The notes under the pieces are model-generated. The model had not been told where the DNA came from, did not search any database, and saw nothing but the letters and a program-made list of their open reading frames with translations. Below are positions 34,804 through 47,504 of a DNA stretch of 64,000 bases, one piece after another (position 1 is the stretch's first letter; every line of letters begins with the position of its first letter). The position numbers and the translations under genes are program-made. Origin of the DNA: Rhododendron vialii (Eukaryota > Streptophyta > Magnoliopsida > Ericales > Ericaceae); the NCBI RefSeq assembly GCF_030253575.1, contig NC_080561.1:10388501-10452500 (forward strand), written 5' to 3'.

Positions 34804-36973
34804 ATGAAGGTCTTCGAGATCGATGGAAGCACTCTCACTTTTGCCCTCTGCGCAGACGTCACCAATTCCAAGTACTCTCTCTCTCTCTCTCTCTCTCTCT
34901 CAAAATACATATTTCTACTTGTATCTGTGTTTTTGCATATGCTCAATTGCGTAACATGTCTTCAACTTGGTTAAGCGCCTTATTATTATGCTATTGGGAA
35001 TGGTTAGTATTCACGTTGAGATCAGGGTAGAAGCTGAACATTGTGGTCGGTCTGCGAGGGAATTTATTATTATTTTTTTAGAATTACCCACGAGTCCACA
35101 ACCCACGCCACAAACCGCAACCTTCGAACTCGTGGCTGCATCGTTAACAGGGGGGCCTCTACTTCGACCATTTTGCACTAACCTTTTGGGCTGCTGTGTG
35201 GAATTGTTTGTTTGGCAGTTGAAGTTGTATATGATTAGAGGTTTCAAATAGGCCCACCCGGCATGTAGCTTCGTGCTGTGCTGTCCTATTCACTTAATCT
35301 TACCATGCCGTGCCGACCCATCTCCAATCGAGTTTCGTTGGGAAAAAAGATTTGTGTAACACCTAACAACTCATTATTTGTTGTGCCGTGCCCATCCATA
35401 ACCGTGCCTGGCCCACTTCCGTTTCGTGCCTGTCTAAGACCGTGTGGTGCCTATCCACTTCCGGGCCCATTTAAATTTGTCGTGCTCGTGCCGTGTCGTG
35501 CCCCTGCTATCCCGGCCCGTTTGACACCTCTACATACGATGTTTCACTTGCTTGCTTTGCAAAGAAAATGCAGAATTGGCAATTTGGTTATGAATGGTTT
35601 GGTACTCGGAGGGTTCTTAGTATAGGCCGATACGATAGGATTTTGGGCCTCCGATACTGTTGTTTACCAATGTATTTGCTATTCCTGTCTAATATCGCCT
35701 GATATATGGTTGTACGGAGTAGTATCACCGACACTGTTATGCATCTCAATACTCTGATATAAAAACCTGGTACTATGCAAGTGATTTACATAGATTTGGC
35801 AAACATTGAAGGAAGCTTAGATATATCTCTGGCACTCAATTTTGCAGCCGAGGCTTAGATTTTCATTCTTCCTCAGTAAATGTCCCTTATATGTTTAGAT
35901 TGACAACCAATTTCTAGGGGATAGGATCATAATGTGAAAGTAATGGAAAGCACCATACTTTCTGTATCAATTGTAGTCAAAATACTGCGTAATACTGTGC
36001 CTATTGTCTAAAGCATTGTCCTCTAAGCGTTATTTGTGTTCGACGTCCTGATCTATTAATCAATGTCTTTGTGGGTCATATTCATGATAGTAGATGGTTT
36101 ACGTGCCTTATAAGCTTACTTATCTTGCAGAGAACTTCTGGACTTGATGGAACCAGAAGTAGCATTTCTGAATGCATCACTTGTAGGTTTCCTTTCATGC
36201 ATTCCTTTACCTGCCTTATATGCCGTGTTCTCATTATTTATTGTTTCGGTGTGTTGGTCTGCTAAGCTTACCTTCAAGGAACTTTATCTAACACTACTTT
36301 AACAATCACAACAGATCCCAGATGTTTTCCCTGTTCTAGCAGCCGCATATAAGACGCTTCTGGTCAAGTCCCTGGAGTCCTTGACAACACGCACTCTTCA
36401 TTCAGAGCTTGTTTACAACTATTCAGGCTCTAAGCATGTAATTTCTATGTATATTTAACTTCGGTTTGTATTTTAATCTTCATCATTTCAAGGGATTCAC
36501 TTCTATTCTTCGATTATTACAGATTACAGAATCATTCAAAAGGTGCGGGATTTCTGAAAGCTCAACATACGTTCTTGTGGCTCGTTTTGGTTCTTATGTC
36601 GATGAGGTAAGAATAATGGTGCAGTGTTTCTTTGACCTGTCCAGTAAAATTTAATAGTTGGCTAGCCCAGTATAAGATTTAAATGCCATTCTTATACTAG
36701 ATGAAATCCATCGAGAAGCTTGTCAAGGGTAAAGAGATTGATTTGGAGGAATTGTTAGGAAGAGCAAACGAAGCCCAGATACAGAAGGTTTGTGGATATT
36801 TTCAATAGCTTGCTTTGGGTGGAAGTTTGAAATGCCATGTCTGCTTGACCTCTTGACAGATGAAAATCTTCGATTCTTTATTTCAGCACTACAAAATACC
36901 TGGTCCGGAACTGGGAATATCTTCTCTTGCAGATGCTATTACATGTAGGATTGCTGCCCGCGATGCCTTGTGA
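34804..36973 (+). CDS. CGI121: KEOPS/EKC complex subunit CGI121 (TPRKB-like), six exons
   Basis: Subunit of the KEOPS complex, which makes N6-threonylcarbamoyladenosine (t6A) at position 37 of tRNAs that read ANN codons. Cgi121 is the subunit that contacts the tRNA 3' end. Exons: 34804-34871, 36131-36182, 36315-36437, 36523-36606, 36701-36787 and 36887-36973. All introns are GT..AG and all phases fit (501 bases, 166 residues). The sequence runs from MKVFEIDGSTLTFALCADVT to VAFLNASL, then VFPVLAAAYKTL, TRTLHSELVYNYSGSKHI, FKRCGISESSTYVLVARF and a C-terminal SSLADAITCRIAARDAL, the hallmarks of plant Cgi121 proteins (recalled Arabidopsis locus At4g34412). Intron 1 (1.26 kb) starts in a (CT)n tract. 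Only 136 bases separate the tRNA end from the ATG, so the promoter overlaps or abuts the tRNA gene. Confidence 0.92.
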
Positions 36974-38451
36974 CGTAGAAAAATTTAGCTATTTATTTCG
37001 GGATTCAGCCCATCTGTATCATTTGTATGCCCGTCTTGGTACCATGTTTTTCTGGCATACAAATCTAGAAGCATTGATGAAGGTTGTAATGTGACAATGG
37101 ATACAGTAGAGGAGCAGGGTTATCGCTGGCCTATCGAATCTTGTTGGACTTGATTCCAAAGTCAAACCATGTTAAAAAGTAAGCTTGATTATGAAATAAG
37201 GAAAACGTGTTGGACTGTTCCAATGGAACCAGCCACAAAGTTTGACTTTGGAGTTACGTGATTGTATTTGTGATATGAGTTGGAGATTCAGAGTGATCCA
37301 AATCTCTGACTCCTTCCCTATCTTGTATCCTATTTATAGTTGTGTTTGTATAGAGAAAAGTGTGGGGAAAAATGTGAGCAGAGGAGATACGTGAGAAAGA
37401 GGAGTCCCTTCGGGGGAACTCCCCCACCACCGGTGGGAAATAGAGAGAAAAGAGAGTTGTGAGAGTGTGAGGTTGAGTTGGGTGATTTGTGTATTCTCCT
37501 CCCTAATTTCATAGTAAAATCCGCTGCCTGTGGATGTACCCGTTCTTTGGGGAACCACGTAAAATCTGTGTTCTCTCTGTGTTTGAGTGTGTGTGTGTTC
37601 GTAGTCGCTTCCGCTTTCCAACAAACCAGAGTCCAGTGAAAATGAATTCTGAATGGAGTTTTTTTGTGAGTCTCTTAAAGGTTTCTTTTTCTTGTTCTGG
37701 TAAGTGGGTCGGTTTGGGTCATGATTATTTGATCATGTAGAATGTATTGATAAACTTCATTTTGGTGTTGGCTTTAAGGGATTACTGCCTTGTATGATTG
37801 CCTTAACAGTTGGTACTTTTCAAAGCAGAGAAATCTGCTGCTGCACTAAACAGTTCTTTTTCTACTCTCATAAGTCAATTGATAAGTTGAATGTAAAAGG
37901 ATCGAGTCGTACAGTTGACGCCCCTTCAAATCTTGCCTTGCACACCACCTATGGTTATGCAAGGCTATGAAGCCTTTCCTTCAGCTGGTTTTGGCTAGAA
38001 AAGGAAAGAGAGTTCTAAGAAAAAGATATGTAGAAAGCTAGACAAGATTGTTAGACCTTTTGAGCTTCCTTCTTATTCCCATCTATTCAATTCTCGCCAG
38101 CAACAAGCTAGACTGGCGGTGGAGCATTCGTTAGCGGAGGTTGCACTTGCAACAGGACTTGCTGTGATACACCAACGCTCGGTGGAGTGGTAGAAACGTA
38201 TGAATGGTTGGTCCCTTGCGTACCATGCCGCGGGTCTGAGTCTGAATGTTCTCGTGTCATTTGTAGTGCTCTCTTGGTTCCGTAGATTAAGCTTTTTCTA
38301 TACAGCATTTCCTGCTGCTGGTAGATTCATGTTTTTTCTTTTAAATACTGGTTCCACTAAACTTAAAGGAGTAGACAAGTTGTTACCGTTAACGTATAGT
38401 TAAGTTGTTTTCACTAAACTAAAAGGAGTGGACAAGTTGTAGAAGACATGA
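36974..38451. other. 3' UTR and spacer, with a possible decayed LTR
   Basis: After the CGI121 stop, a stretch from tgttggact (37142 or 37209) to ctttccaaca (37624) resembles a Copia LTR. It has tatttatag near 37331 and the end phrase gtgttcgtagtcgcttccgc, typical of LTR 3' ends. No target duplication is found, so the boundaries are uncertain. The rest shows no gene. Confidence 0.35.
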
Positions 38452-38642
38452 GATGGTGCTATGCGGGTGGTGCATAGCACCATTCGAACCGTCCGTTTGG
38501 CAATCCAACAGTTCAAATCTCATCTTGGCAATGAACGAATTGGATGCTAAACGGTGGAGAAGAAATTTGAACCGTTGGATTGCTGAACGGACGGCTAGGA
38601 AGACGCACAGCATGGTGCTATGCACCACCCACACAGCACATC
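38452..38642. mobile_element. MITE, about 190 bp
   Basis: Inverted ends gatggtgctatgcgggtggt and gatgtgctgtgtgggtggtg. Inner arms also pair (gaaccgtccgtttggcaatcc against ggattgctgaacggacgg). No target duplication resolved. Confidence 0.65.
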
Positions 38643-38783
38643 CCCCAGTTTGAAAAAAAATGAAGGGAAATAAAATCTTTTGAGTTAAAAAGTTCAGTGG
38701 AAACAACTTTACTAAAGGCAAGAAGTTGTAGAGAAAAAATAAAAGGGAAACAAGGCCATCCAAAGCCATTTGAATTCATCTAG

Positions 38784-39188
38784 GAGTAATGCTATATGTA
38801 CCGAATGGAGGGAGGGAAAACGTACCGATAGCCGCTGGCGGACCATCTCCGGCTACCGGACGGCTGATCCAAGCAGTCCAAAAATTTTATAAAAAAAAAT
38901 CGATAGGGCCATCGCGGGAATTAACGGCATCTGAGGTGTGTAGGATACTTGATCCGAGCACCCCTTTTTCGTGTATACACACGTATATACATATATACAC
39001 GAAAAATGGGTGCTCGGATCAAGCACCCTACACACCTTGGATGCCGTTGATTCTCGCGTAGGCCCAATCGATTTTTTTTTATAGAATTTTTTGACGGCTT
39101 TGATCGGCCGTCCGGTGGCCGGAGACAGCTTGGCTCAGCCAGTCGGTACGTTTTCCCTCCCCCCCTTTTGGTACCTATATCTTTACTG
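38784..39188. mobile_element. Mutator-type foldback MITE, 405 bp
   Basis: Nearly the whole element is one palindrome. agtaatgctatatgtacc at the left answers ggtacctatatctttact at the right, and ggtgctcggatcaag answers cttgatccgagcacc around a centre of cgtgtatacacacgtatata. A perfect 9-bp duplication TTCATCTAG lies at 38775-38783 and 39189-39197, which assigns it to the Mutator superfamily. ORFs on both strands are mirror artefacts. Confidence 0.9.
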
Positions 39189-39453
39189 TTCATCTAGTGT
39201 CGATAAGAAGCCAAACAATTAGCACGTATTGGATTTTTTCATACATAATTTGGTACTCCTCCCCGCAACACATAATTTAGGGTACATTAAAACTCTGCAA
39301 ACATTCCCTTCTGTAAATAAGAACACTCAAGAAATCAATCAAGCTTATGACAATACTATTTGGGTCTCATCTGAGATTCACACTTCTGTACAATACTACT
39401 TGGTCATGGGTAATACCCGTTTTACCTGTTAAGGGTATGGGTGAAGTTATAAC

Positions 39454-40595
39454 CGTAACGACCCTGAATTTTGGTCAATAAAAATTTTGTTAAATATTTG
39501 AATTTTATTTGAATTACTTATTTTCTCTTGAGTGGCTATATGATTTCTTATTAATTTCCGTCGTAGTTAGATTTTGGTCATTGGTTAACTCTCGACTAGA
39601 AACCCTACTTGACTAATTTAGTTAGTTTCTAACCGACTACTTGGAGGAACCGAGCAACCAACTCACCTAGTTACTAGATGAACCTTTTGGACCTCTTGAA
39701 ACTTTTGCCTTTACCCTTTGGTCCATAATGGTCAGGGTAATTTTTGTCCATTGGACAATAAACTTTTCATTATAATATTTGACTAAAGTACATGTAGTCT
39801 TTTCAAAATCATATTTTAAGTACAAAAGTACTTGTACTTCTTTTATCCATTGGTCCTTACCCGCAAGGGAAACTATTATCCATCGGGTAATAGCCCAAAT
39901 CTTCCTCCTAAGTACAAAGATCCTATTTTATATTCAAGATTTGGATTCCCATGTACTTTTATGCATTAAACTATTAGGGTATATCTAAACTCTAGATTTT
40001 CAAAGTACTTTATTTATTAAATTAGTACTTGTACTCTATTATAATCTAATGGGGAGAATCCTAGTCTTTTTATTTAATTGGGGTACTTGGTACCACTCCT
40101 ATATTTAAATATAGGGCTTTTTGTCACATGCTTTAAAGGACAACTTTTGATTATTTTAATATAAAAGTTCCCTATTTACTATTGTCCATTGGACAATAAA
40201 AGTTAGGGGATTTATTATCCATTGGGTAATAGGGTTATTCTTTCTACTAAGTACAAGGGTTTTAATAAACTAGTCTTTTCCTAAAAATCCCATGGGATGA
40301 GGTACTTATTAGACTTTAGGACCTAAGATTCTCTAGGTACCCTAATATTATTTTGTATTGGGACTTTGTACTCAATTAGATTAATTTAATGGGGAGTCTT
40401 GATTTCCCTAGATTACTTAGTACCTTAGTTAATATTATAATGGTACTTGGATGAATATTTAAATGGCTTAGTACTACATTTATTTGTTTAAATGGGGCAT
40501 GTGCCTAATTAGATTTCTTTAATGGGGTATTTGGATTTGAAAATCTAGTACTTGTACTTCTATCATTATATATGTATATATATGTAGTGTACTAG

Positions 40596-40641
<46 letters not shown>

Positions 40642-42861
40642 CGAGAGGGGAGAGAGAGAGAGAGAGAGAATCGGCCAAGAGAGAGAGGAGGGAGAGAGAG
40701 AGAGAGAAAAAGAAGAGAAGGAATGTGGTACCTTGGCTTGATTTTTCCTTGTACTTAAAATCCTTGGTGTATCTTCATTCCTAGCCAAAAATCTATCATC
40801 TCATAGTCCTTTTATGGTTGTTTAACACCAAATCTTGTACAAACTATCCATCTCTCCATCAAATCTTCCATAAATCAATCCTTGGTACAAATCTAGCCAT
40901 GTAAGCCTAGGGTTAGGCTTTGATCTTTCAAAGATTGCTTGACAAGTGTCAAATTGTGAGCTATGGAGAGAGGGGGGGCCGGCCTTGAAGAGAAGAGAGA
41001 GAGAGCCAAGGTTTTGCCTATAAATAGCAAGCCATTCCAAGCATTTCAACTCACACCTTCACTTCTTGCTCTCACTTCTCTCTAGAAACCATTTCTGTTT
41101 TTCCAGGCAGCCTACTACCCTTCGAAAATCCTCAGTTTTCTCCTTCTTAAGTTAGTCTTTAGAGCTAAGTTTCTTCGGGAAAGTTGTAGAGCACTTCGAG
41201 ACCTTCAAGTTAGACCCAAGAACCACCCCAATCGGTGAAGAAATGCCAAAGATATTGTCATTCAAAGTTCAGTAAAAATCTCGGATTTCCATATCCAGAC
41301 AGCTTACTGTCCCTTCTTTTATCCCCATTTTTCTCCTACCTAAAGTAGTTTTTAGGATCAACTTCCTTCACGAAAGTTGTAGAGCGCTTCTAGAGCTTCG
41401 ATTTCGACCCAAGAACGATCATATTCGGCCAAAGACTGACTGAGTTACGGCCATCCAAAGTTCGGTCCAGATTTGCGAGTTTCACCACCCGTAGAATCTT
41501 CCAACTAGCTTATTCGGCCCCGACTAGTTTCGGATCAAGGTAGATTATTCTTACCCCTAACTCTAAGTTTATCCTTACTCACTTACTTACTTATTCCAAG
41601 TAAAACGTATGTTGTTTGATCTTTAAGAAAGAACGGTTTTCGAAAGTTAAAACGTTACCATGTGAATCGAAGTATTCGTATTCTGATATTTCAAGGAGTA
41701 TGAGCTTGCATACATAAATCGATTGTGTTACTTGTGATATATTATAGAGTTGGATGATCTTGTTAGATTACAATGAATGATTCATGCTTACTTTGTCCTA
41801 CCGCGGAGTCTTTGCATGTAAACGAGACACGAGAACCGAGAAAGTAAAAACATGGCACCTAGGGTGTGGTTAATGAAAGAAAATGCTTTTCGAGGAAGAA
41901 AATATTTTTGAAACTACATTATGACCGGTTTTGGTGGCATAATGTGAAATGGGTGTGTGAGTTCCAATGGGAATCCGGGAAAAGTGGAACCATTGTGAGG
42001 TTGTGTGTGTTCCAATGGAAATCCGGGAAAAGCGAAACCATTGTGAGGTTGTGTGTGTTCCAATGGAGATCCGGAATAGCGGAACCATTGTGAGGTTGTG
42101 TGTGTTCCAATGGGAATCCGGGAAAAGCGGAATCATTGTGAGGTTGTGTGTGTTCCAATGGAGATCCGAAATAGCGGAACCATTGTGAGGTTGTGTGCGT
42201 TCCCATGGGAATCCGGACCGGCGGAACCATGGTGAGGTATGGCTTGGTTATCCGCGGAGAGGAGCCAATGCAAGATTTTGTGTGCCAATGGGAACCCGGT
42301 GCGGCGGAACCATTGTGAGGATACTCAGGAACCCAGAACGGCGGAACCGAGGTTGGATGTGTTAAACAAATGGTTTTTGAAAAGTTGATTAGTAAATGAA
42401 AATGTTGACACGGTTTATGACGAGTCGCGTAGGAGAAACTCGGAGAATCTTGGACACCAACGATAGTTATATAACGATTGCGGATGTGTTATTGATATTG
42501 TCTTTTGTAGCTGTGTATACATGTATCATGTGAAAATCGATGTGTTTTTATAACCTTTTGATTGTAAGTTTAAGGTTGGTGGGTAAGATTTTCCTATTGG
42601 GCGTTGTAGCTCACGGTGTTACCTTTTGGTGACCCTGACATATTATATTGGTGGTGACGCCGGTATAATGTGTCAGACCTCATAGATGAACAGGGTGGGA
42701 TGTACACCTTGGAGGCCTTCGGAGCTGAGGAGCTAGCCAGGATGGAGGAAGAAGCGGAGCAGTAGACTTTTGTAAGGTTTACGATGTAATAATGAGCCAG
42801 ACTCACTTCGTTTTTATAATAAAATGTCTTATTTAACGTACCCAAAATTCGGGGCGTTACA
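39454..42861 (+). mobile_element. Solo LTR, 3408 bp, same family as 3254-6185
   Basis: Starts CGTAACGACCCTGAATTTTG (first T changed to C) and ends AAATTCGGGGCGTTACA, with the 5-bp duplication ATAAC (39449-39453 and 42862-42866). Shared with 3254-6185: paired ccattggacaata/ccattgggtaatag phrases, a GA-rich tract (40598-40705), gggggccggcc, TATA box cctataaatag (about 41018), a gttccaatgggaatccggga repeat array (41961-42320), and the near-terminal phrase tattatattggtggtgacgc. There are no internal genes. Confidence 0.88.
41961..42320 (+). repeat. Minisatellite inside the solo LTR, 47-48 bp units
   Basis: About seven units opening gttccaatgg(g/a)(a/g)atccgg and closing ccattgtgaggttgtgtgt. The homologous LTR at 3254 has only two longer units here, and the minus-strand relative at 43239-47504 has about three (45735-45872). 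The array length therefore varies within the family. Confidence 0.85.
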
Positions 42862-42866
42862 ATAAC

Positions 42867-43238
42867 TTAGGTTAATATAGAGAAGTTAGCGGGCCTTACC
42901 TTATGTATTACTTAGCCTTTACATAAATGTGAAATTTCACAATCTCCTCCACTTAAGATCGCAAGTCGCAACGTCAACGTTGTGCCCTATGATCCAACAA
43001 CATTCTCCCACCAAGTAATGTGGGACAAGTACCCGTTTAAGCATGTTAAGCTCCTCATTTGTCGAGCCTAGTTAAGAATGTCAAGCACCTGAAGCTCCTC
43101 ACTTGTTGGATCCACCTAAGCATGTTCTCTCGCGGGACCCGCCCCACGCTTTCAATTGGTACAAGTTTTGATGCCACTTGTGACGGTCCGGGCTAACTGA
43201 CCTCCTAACTCTTAGCCTTAATCACGTGACTCAAAATC
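42867..43238. other. Spacer with TE-like phrases, no gene
   Basis: Contains repeated agctcctcac and ttgtcgag/ttgttgga phrases; probably decayed retrotransposon DNA. No frame worth reporting. Confidence 0.35.
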
Positions 43239-43374
43239 TATAACACCCCAAATTTTTGGGAACATTAATAATAACTGTTTCATTCAAACTTAACATTTAA
43301 TAAATAAAAGTAGAATAATAAGTCATTACATTCCAAATTATTCTCAAATCAAGATTACATTTATTTAAGGATAG

Positions 43375-45323
43375 TGTAGACACCCCAATCTGACTTCCCA
43401 ATCGTTTTACTTTGTTCTTCGGTTTCTTGATTCCCCGATGATGAGTCAGGTCGAAACAGTCCCGAGAACTTGGAATGGCTTGAGTTTGGTATGTGAGGAA
43501 CCCATCCTTAGCCTTAAAACCTTAAATCAGAACCTGAACCTTGGGTTTGAATGTCGCGCGACGTACTGGAACCCTCGCGCGATGGTTCATTTGCCAGGTG
43601 GTGGTCAAAGTCAAAGCTTTGACCATTGACCCTCGCGGGGTTGGCTTAACCCTCGCGCGATGGTCTCACTTCATCGCGCGATGGTCAACACCTGTCATTT
43701 TCACCCAGATTGCGTGTTGGTCAGGGGGCTACAGACCCATGTGACCCCGTTTTCTCGGCTGAACAGCGTTCTGGGGGGGCTCCCCTTGCACCACCTCACC
43801 CCCCACTCTCCCATCACCTTTGCCACCCCACTCCTCCACCAAGCATTTGTAACCAGCATTGCTGGCTGGTTACAAGGGCTTGGTTAGCCACCCACTAACC
43901 CTCTTCTCCTATAAATACACCCCTTTGCTTCCTTGCAAAGGGTTACAAAAAAAACCCCTCTTTGAGAAAGAAGAAGAAAAGCTCAAGCACAAATATCTCA
44001 CACTACTCACTCCCACATAATCACTCTCCAAGTCTCACCATCTCATCATGCAAGCCATTTCCAAGGCACTCAAAGCAAAGGTATAATATCTTTCTGCTCA
44101 CTGTTCGAACCCCTAAGGGGGGCTGGCAGGGTCAAGGCTGGTAATTGATACCAGTTCTGGCCCTAAAGTTGGCAGAGTTTCAAGAGCCGCTAGCAGGGAA
44201 ACCCTCGCGCGATGGTCCCAGATGCTCGCGCGACGATTCTGTCTGCGTGAGAATGGACCACGTGGGGAAGGGACCCTGGTATTTAAGTTTATTATCGTGC
44301 TTATAGTCTGTTAAAAGTCTTTAAAGGAGATTTAGCTCACTGCTTTGCTATTTTGCATGTTGAAAATCATTGTTAGGCTTAGTTTATAACACCTCTTGGT
44401 TTGGAATGCTTTTGGGATGCTCCTGAACATGTCTCAGAGCCCCAAGTATGCAAAGCAATTCCTGGAAGTCCAGTCAGAACAATCGCGCGGCTGTCTCATA
44501 CTGTCGCGCGATGGTTCTCTCTCTCCCAGGGAATGCCCTTGCATGAGCAGCTTGGCCTTGGCCTTCGTTTAGACACCCCCACTGTTTAGGGGTTGCTTTT
44601 TCATAATATTTCTATCTGTTGGCTGTAATATTATTTACTTTCAAGTACCCATAAACTGCTTGGTTTGCACCTGGGTGAGCACTGGTCCTTCCAGAGCCCA
44701 GAAGGGAATGAAATTCAAACCATTGGTGAAACATGAACACTCGCGCGAGGGTATGGATATGTCGCGCGACGGTTTGCTTGCATGCGGATGAACTCACGCA
44801 TGCAAGCTGGCTGTTTCTTCGTGCCAAAATCATACACAAGCGCTGTCTTGATGTATGATCGATGTTTTGAACTTCGTTCCATTTATTACCTGTCATCTTA
44901 CTAATCCATGCCATATCTCATCACATCCTGCAAACTGTTACAGTTTTAAATCCCCGATTAACTGTTCCCCTGCCCTAATTGGCTAAAAATTGATTAATGA
45001 AACAGAATCGCAAAACAAACATTTTCGCAAATGCCTAAGTAGAGACCGATCTCCGGATTGGGCGAGAGGGGTGCCATAAAACCCTTCCCCTCTCGTAACC
45101 TGGCTCCCGAACCCAGATATGGTTATGACGGACTGGTTCCTTAACTTTTTTCAAATCAAACAGCGCGGCAAGTGCTTCGAAATACGGTTCCTTGGGTGTC
45201 GGACCTTCAAAACCCAAGTGGCGACTCTGTATTTTGCGAGCGCTTGCTTCCCCGCTCGCGCTCCCTCAACCCGGGCATCTCGCGTCTCGGAATCCGGAAA
45301 TTTCGAAGGGCACGCTGCCCACA
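43375..45323 (+). mobile_element. Nested solo LTR, 1949 bp, with CGCGCG motif array
   Basis: Starts TGTAGACACCCCAATCTGAC, ends GGCACGCTGCCCACA, with the duplication GATAG at 43370-43374 and 45324-45328. TGTAGACACCCC is a common start for plant Gypsy-type LTRs. It contains a TATA-like ctataaatac near 43910 and about ten scattered copies of a tcgcgcga(t/c)ggt motif. No coding domain. Confidence 0.85.
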
Positions 45324-47040
45324 GATAGAGAGGGGTACTATGGAAAATTTCTACTCTTCAGGGTGGTTGTCTTCTTCAGCGATTTTCTGCTTAGCTCCAT
45401 ACTATTCCAGATTATAGTACATCTCTTGTTCGCGTTCTAAGTCTGGCATAAAATGCCAGGGCCACAAAAGTAACACCGTGAGCTTTTAAGTTCAGTAACT
45501 AACTCCTACCCCTATGTCCCAAACTTTAGCAAAAAATAACATCTACTTTACAAGGCATTAAACAGGACTTTAACAATCAACTATTATAGACATCGTACGG
45601 AAAAATAATGTGTCAAGTGTTGGGTTTAGAATAGTGTATCGTACTTCGTGTCAAAACGTCAATTTCACTTATTATCAATTCTTTTCCTTTAGCACTGGTT
45701 TCGTTTACTCCCTCTTTCAGAATGACGGTTGACCATGCAAACTCTGGTTTCACCGTTCCGGTCTCCCAAGTTTACTCACACACATCCAAACTCTGGTTCT
45801 GTCGTTCTGGTCTCCTAGGTTTACTCACACACACCCAAACTCTGGTTCCGCCTTTCCGGTCTCCCAGGTTTACACAAGTCAAAATTTCTCTTTTGCTCTT
45901 TTCGTTTCGAATATCGTTTTTCTCATTTCTCGTGTCTTGTATACATGCATCATTTTCTCGCGAACACATTATTCTTTCAAAGCTTGCTAAAATCATGCGA
46001 TACTATAAGTAAATCATATTCTTAGGCCTTTGTTCTTTTAAATCCGGGTTCGTAACAACACTTAATTCCGGTTCAATATTTCATTGTTAAACATGCTTGA
46101 GCTATTCGCTACAAATTAATCTTACAAGAACAGTTAGAATTAATAAATCTAAGTCATGCTTTTCTAGGAAGAAAAACAGTAGCTTCGAAATGTAAGGGCA
46201 GCATTTCTCTTACTCACTTAAAGTTTATTATTTCAATTTATTTCCAGGAAGTGACGTTAACATGTCAGTATTTTCTTTACTTCGTGGGTTTCAAGATTTC
46301 CTTGTATTACTCTAATTTCATGCTTTCCTAAGTCAACAAAGAAAATAACAGCTCATCACTTACGTGGCATCATTCTCTAGATCAACCATGATCTTTTCTT
46401 TTCTTTTTTTCCATTGCCAAGTTTCCTGTTAACTTACTTTGACACATTTTTTTTTTTTTGTACTTGCAAATAATGTAGAAGCCGATTTCCAACATTTATC
46501 AACAATTATAACGGTGTTATACTTAGGTAAGTAGATAGGAGGTTTCTACCTTGCTTTTTGGCGGTAGTGGGTTGGTGTCGAATCGGGTCGCAAATGGTAC
46601 GTCTCTTTTAAGCCTTGGTTTGACCGAACACCTAGCCTTTTCTTCTTGGAGAATGAAAGGCAAATAAAAAAAAAAGTAGACTAACTGGAAAGTGGATCTC
46701 GGCTCTCTCTCTCTCTCTCTCTGTTCCTCACAGGTTTTCCAAAAGAGGATAGAAAGATGGGGTGGTTTGGTGGGTTAGAATTGGGAGTATTTATTGGCAG
46801 TACACTTTCTCTCTCTCATTTATCTTCCGGTCTCACTCTCTCTCTTAGACTTATGAGCCTATGCATTAAGATGAAGTAAGCCTTCTATAATGAGATTTTT
46901 GAGGCTATCCATATCTTTTTTTCCTTCTCTCTCTCTCTCTCTCTCCCTCTCTCTTATAAGCTATATATATATATATTATAGGATTGTCATAGCCTAGTCT
47001 TTAGTCCTGACTAATGGGAGTTAGGATAAAAATCCCAACT

Positions 47041-47091
<51 letters not shown>
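47041..47091. repeat. (CT)n microsatellites in the minus-strand solo LTR
   Basis: Long CT runs at 47045-47091, 47223-47258, 46928-46952 and 46703-46722; their complement is the GA tract of the related LTRs. Confidence 0.85.
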
Positions 47092-47093
<2 letters not shown>

Positions 47094-47218
47094 GGCACAC
47101 ACCCTCACTTTCTAAATTTTAAATTTCTAGCCTGCAAAGCTAATATAGGTTGACATGATGATGCAAGTGGGAAGAAAATCTGATGGCGGTCTTATCTCTT
47201 CCTCCATCTCTTCTCTCG

Positions 47219-47261
<43 letters not shown>

Positions 47262-47504
47262 GACTCATAAGGCTAGATGTTGGGATGACATAGGGTGGGA
47301 AAAAATGAGGTGATATGATGGGTTCTTTGGGATAGAAATCCCATTCGGCTCTCTCTCCATGTATGTGTATGTATATTTATTATGGCCTCCCAAATCTAAA
47401 TTTAATAATTTAGGATTTGTTTAATAATATCAATACTCAAATAAATAAATAAATAAAACAATCGAGTAAAATAATTTTTATTGATAAAAATTAGGGTCGT
47501 TACA

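Larger units (their letters stand above)
43239..47504 (-). mobile_element. Solo LTR of the same superfamily on the minus strand, carrying a nested solo LTR
   Basis: Read on the minus strand it opens TGTAACGACCCTAATTTTT and closes AAATTTGGGGTGTTATA, matching the ends of 39454-42861. CT-rich tracts (46700-47260) correspond to the GA tracts of the plus-strand copies, and 45735-45872 to the tandem array. The target duplication is not evident (AAATC against GGTTT), which could reflect decay or recombination between two different insertions. Removing 43375-45328 leaves about 2.3 kb. Confidence 0.65.

Noticed and set aside
38789-39193. Mirror ORFs of 60-90 residues
   Set aside because: Both strands of a palindromic MITE necessarily give similar ORFs; not genes.
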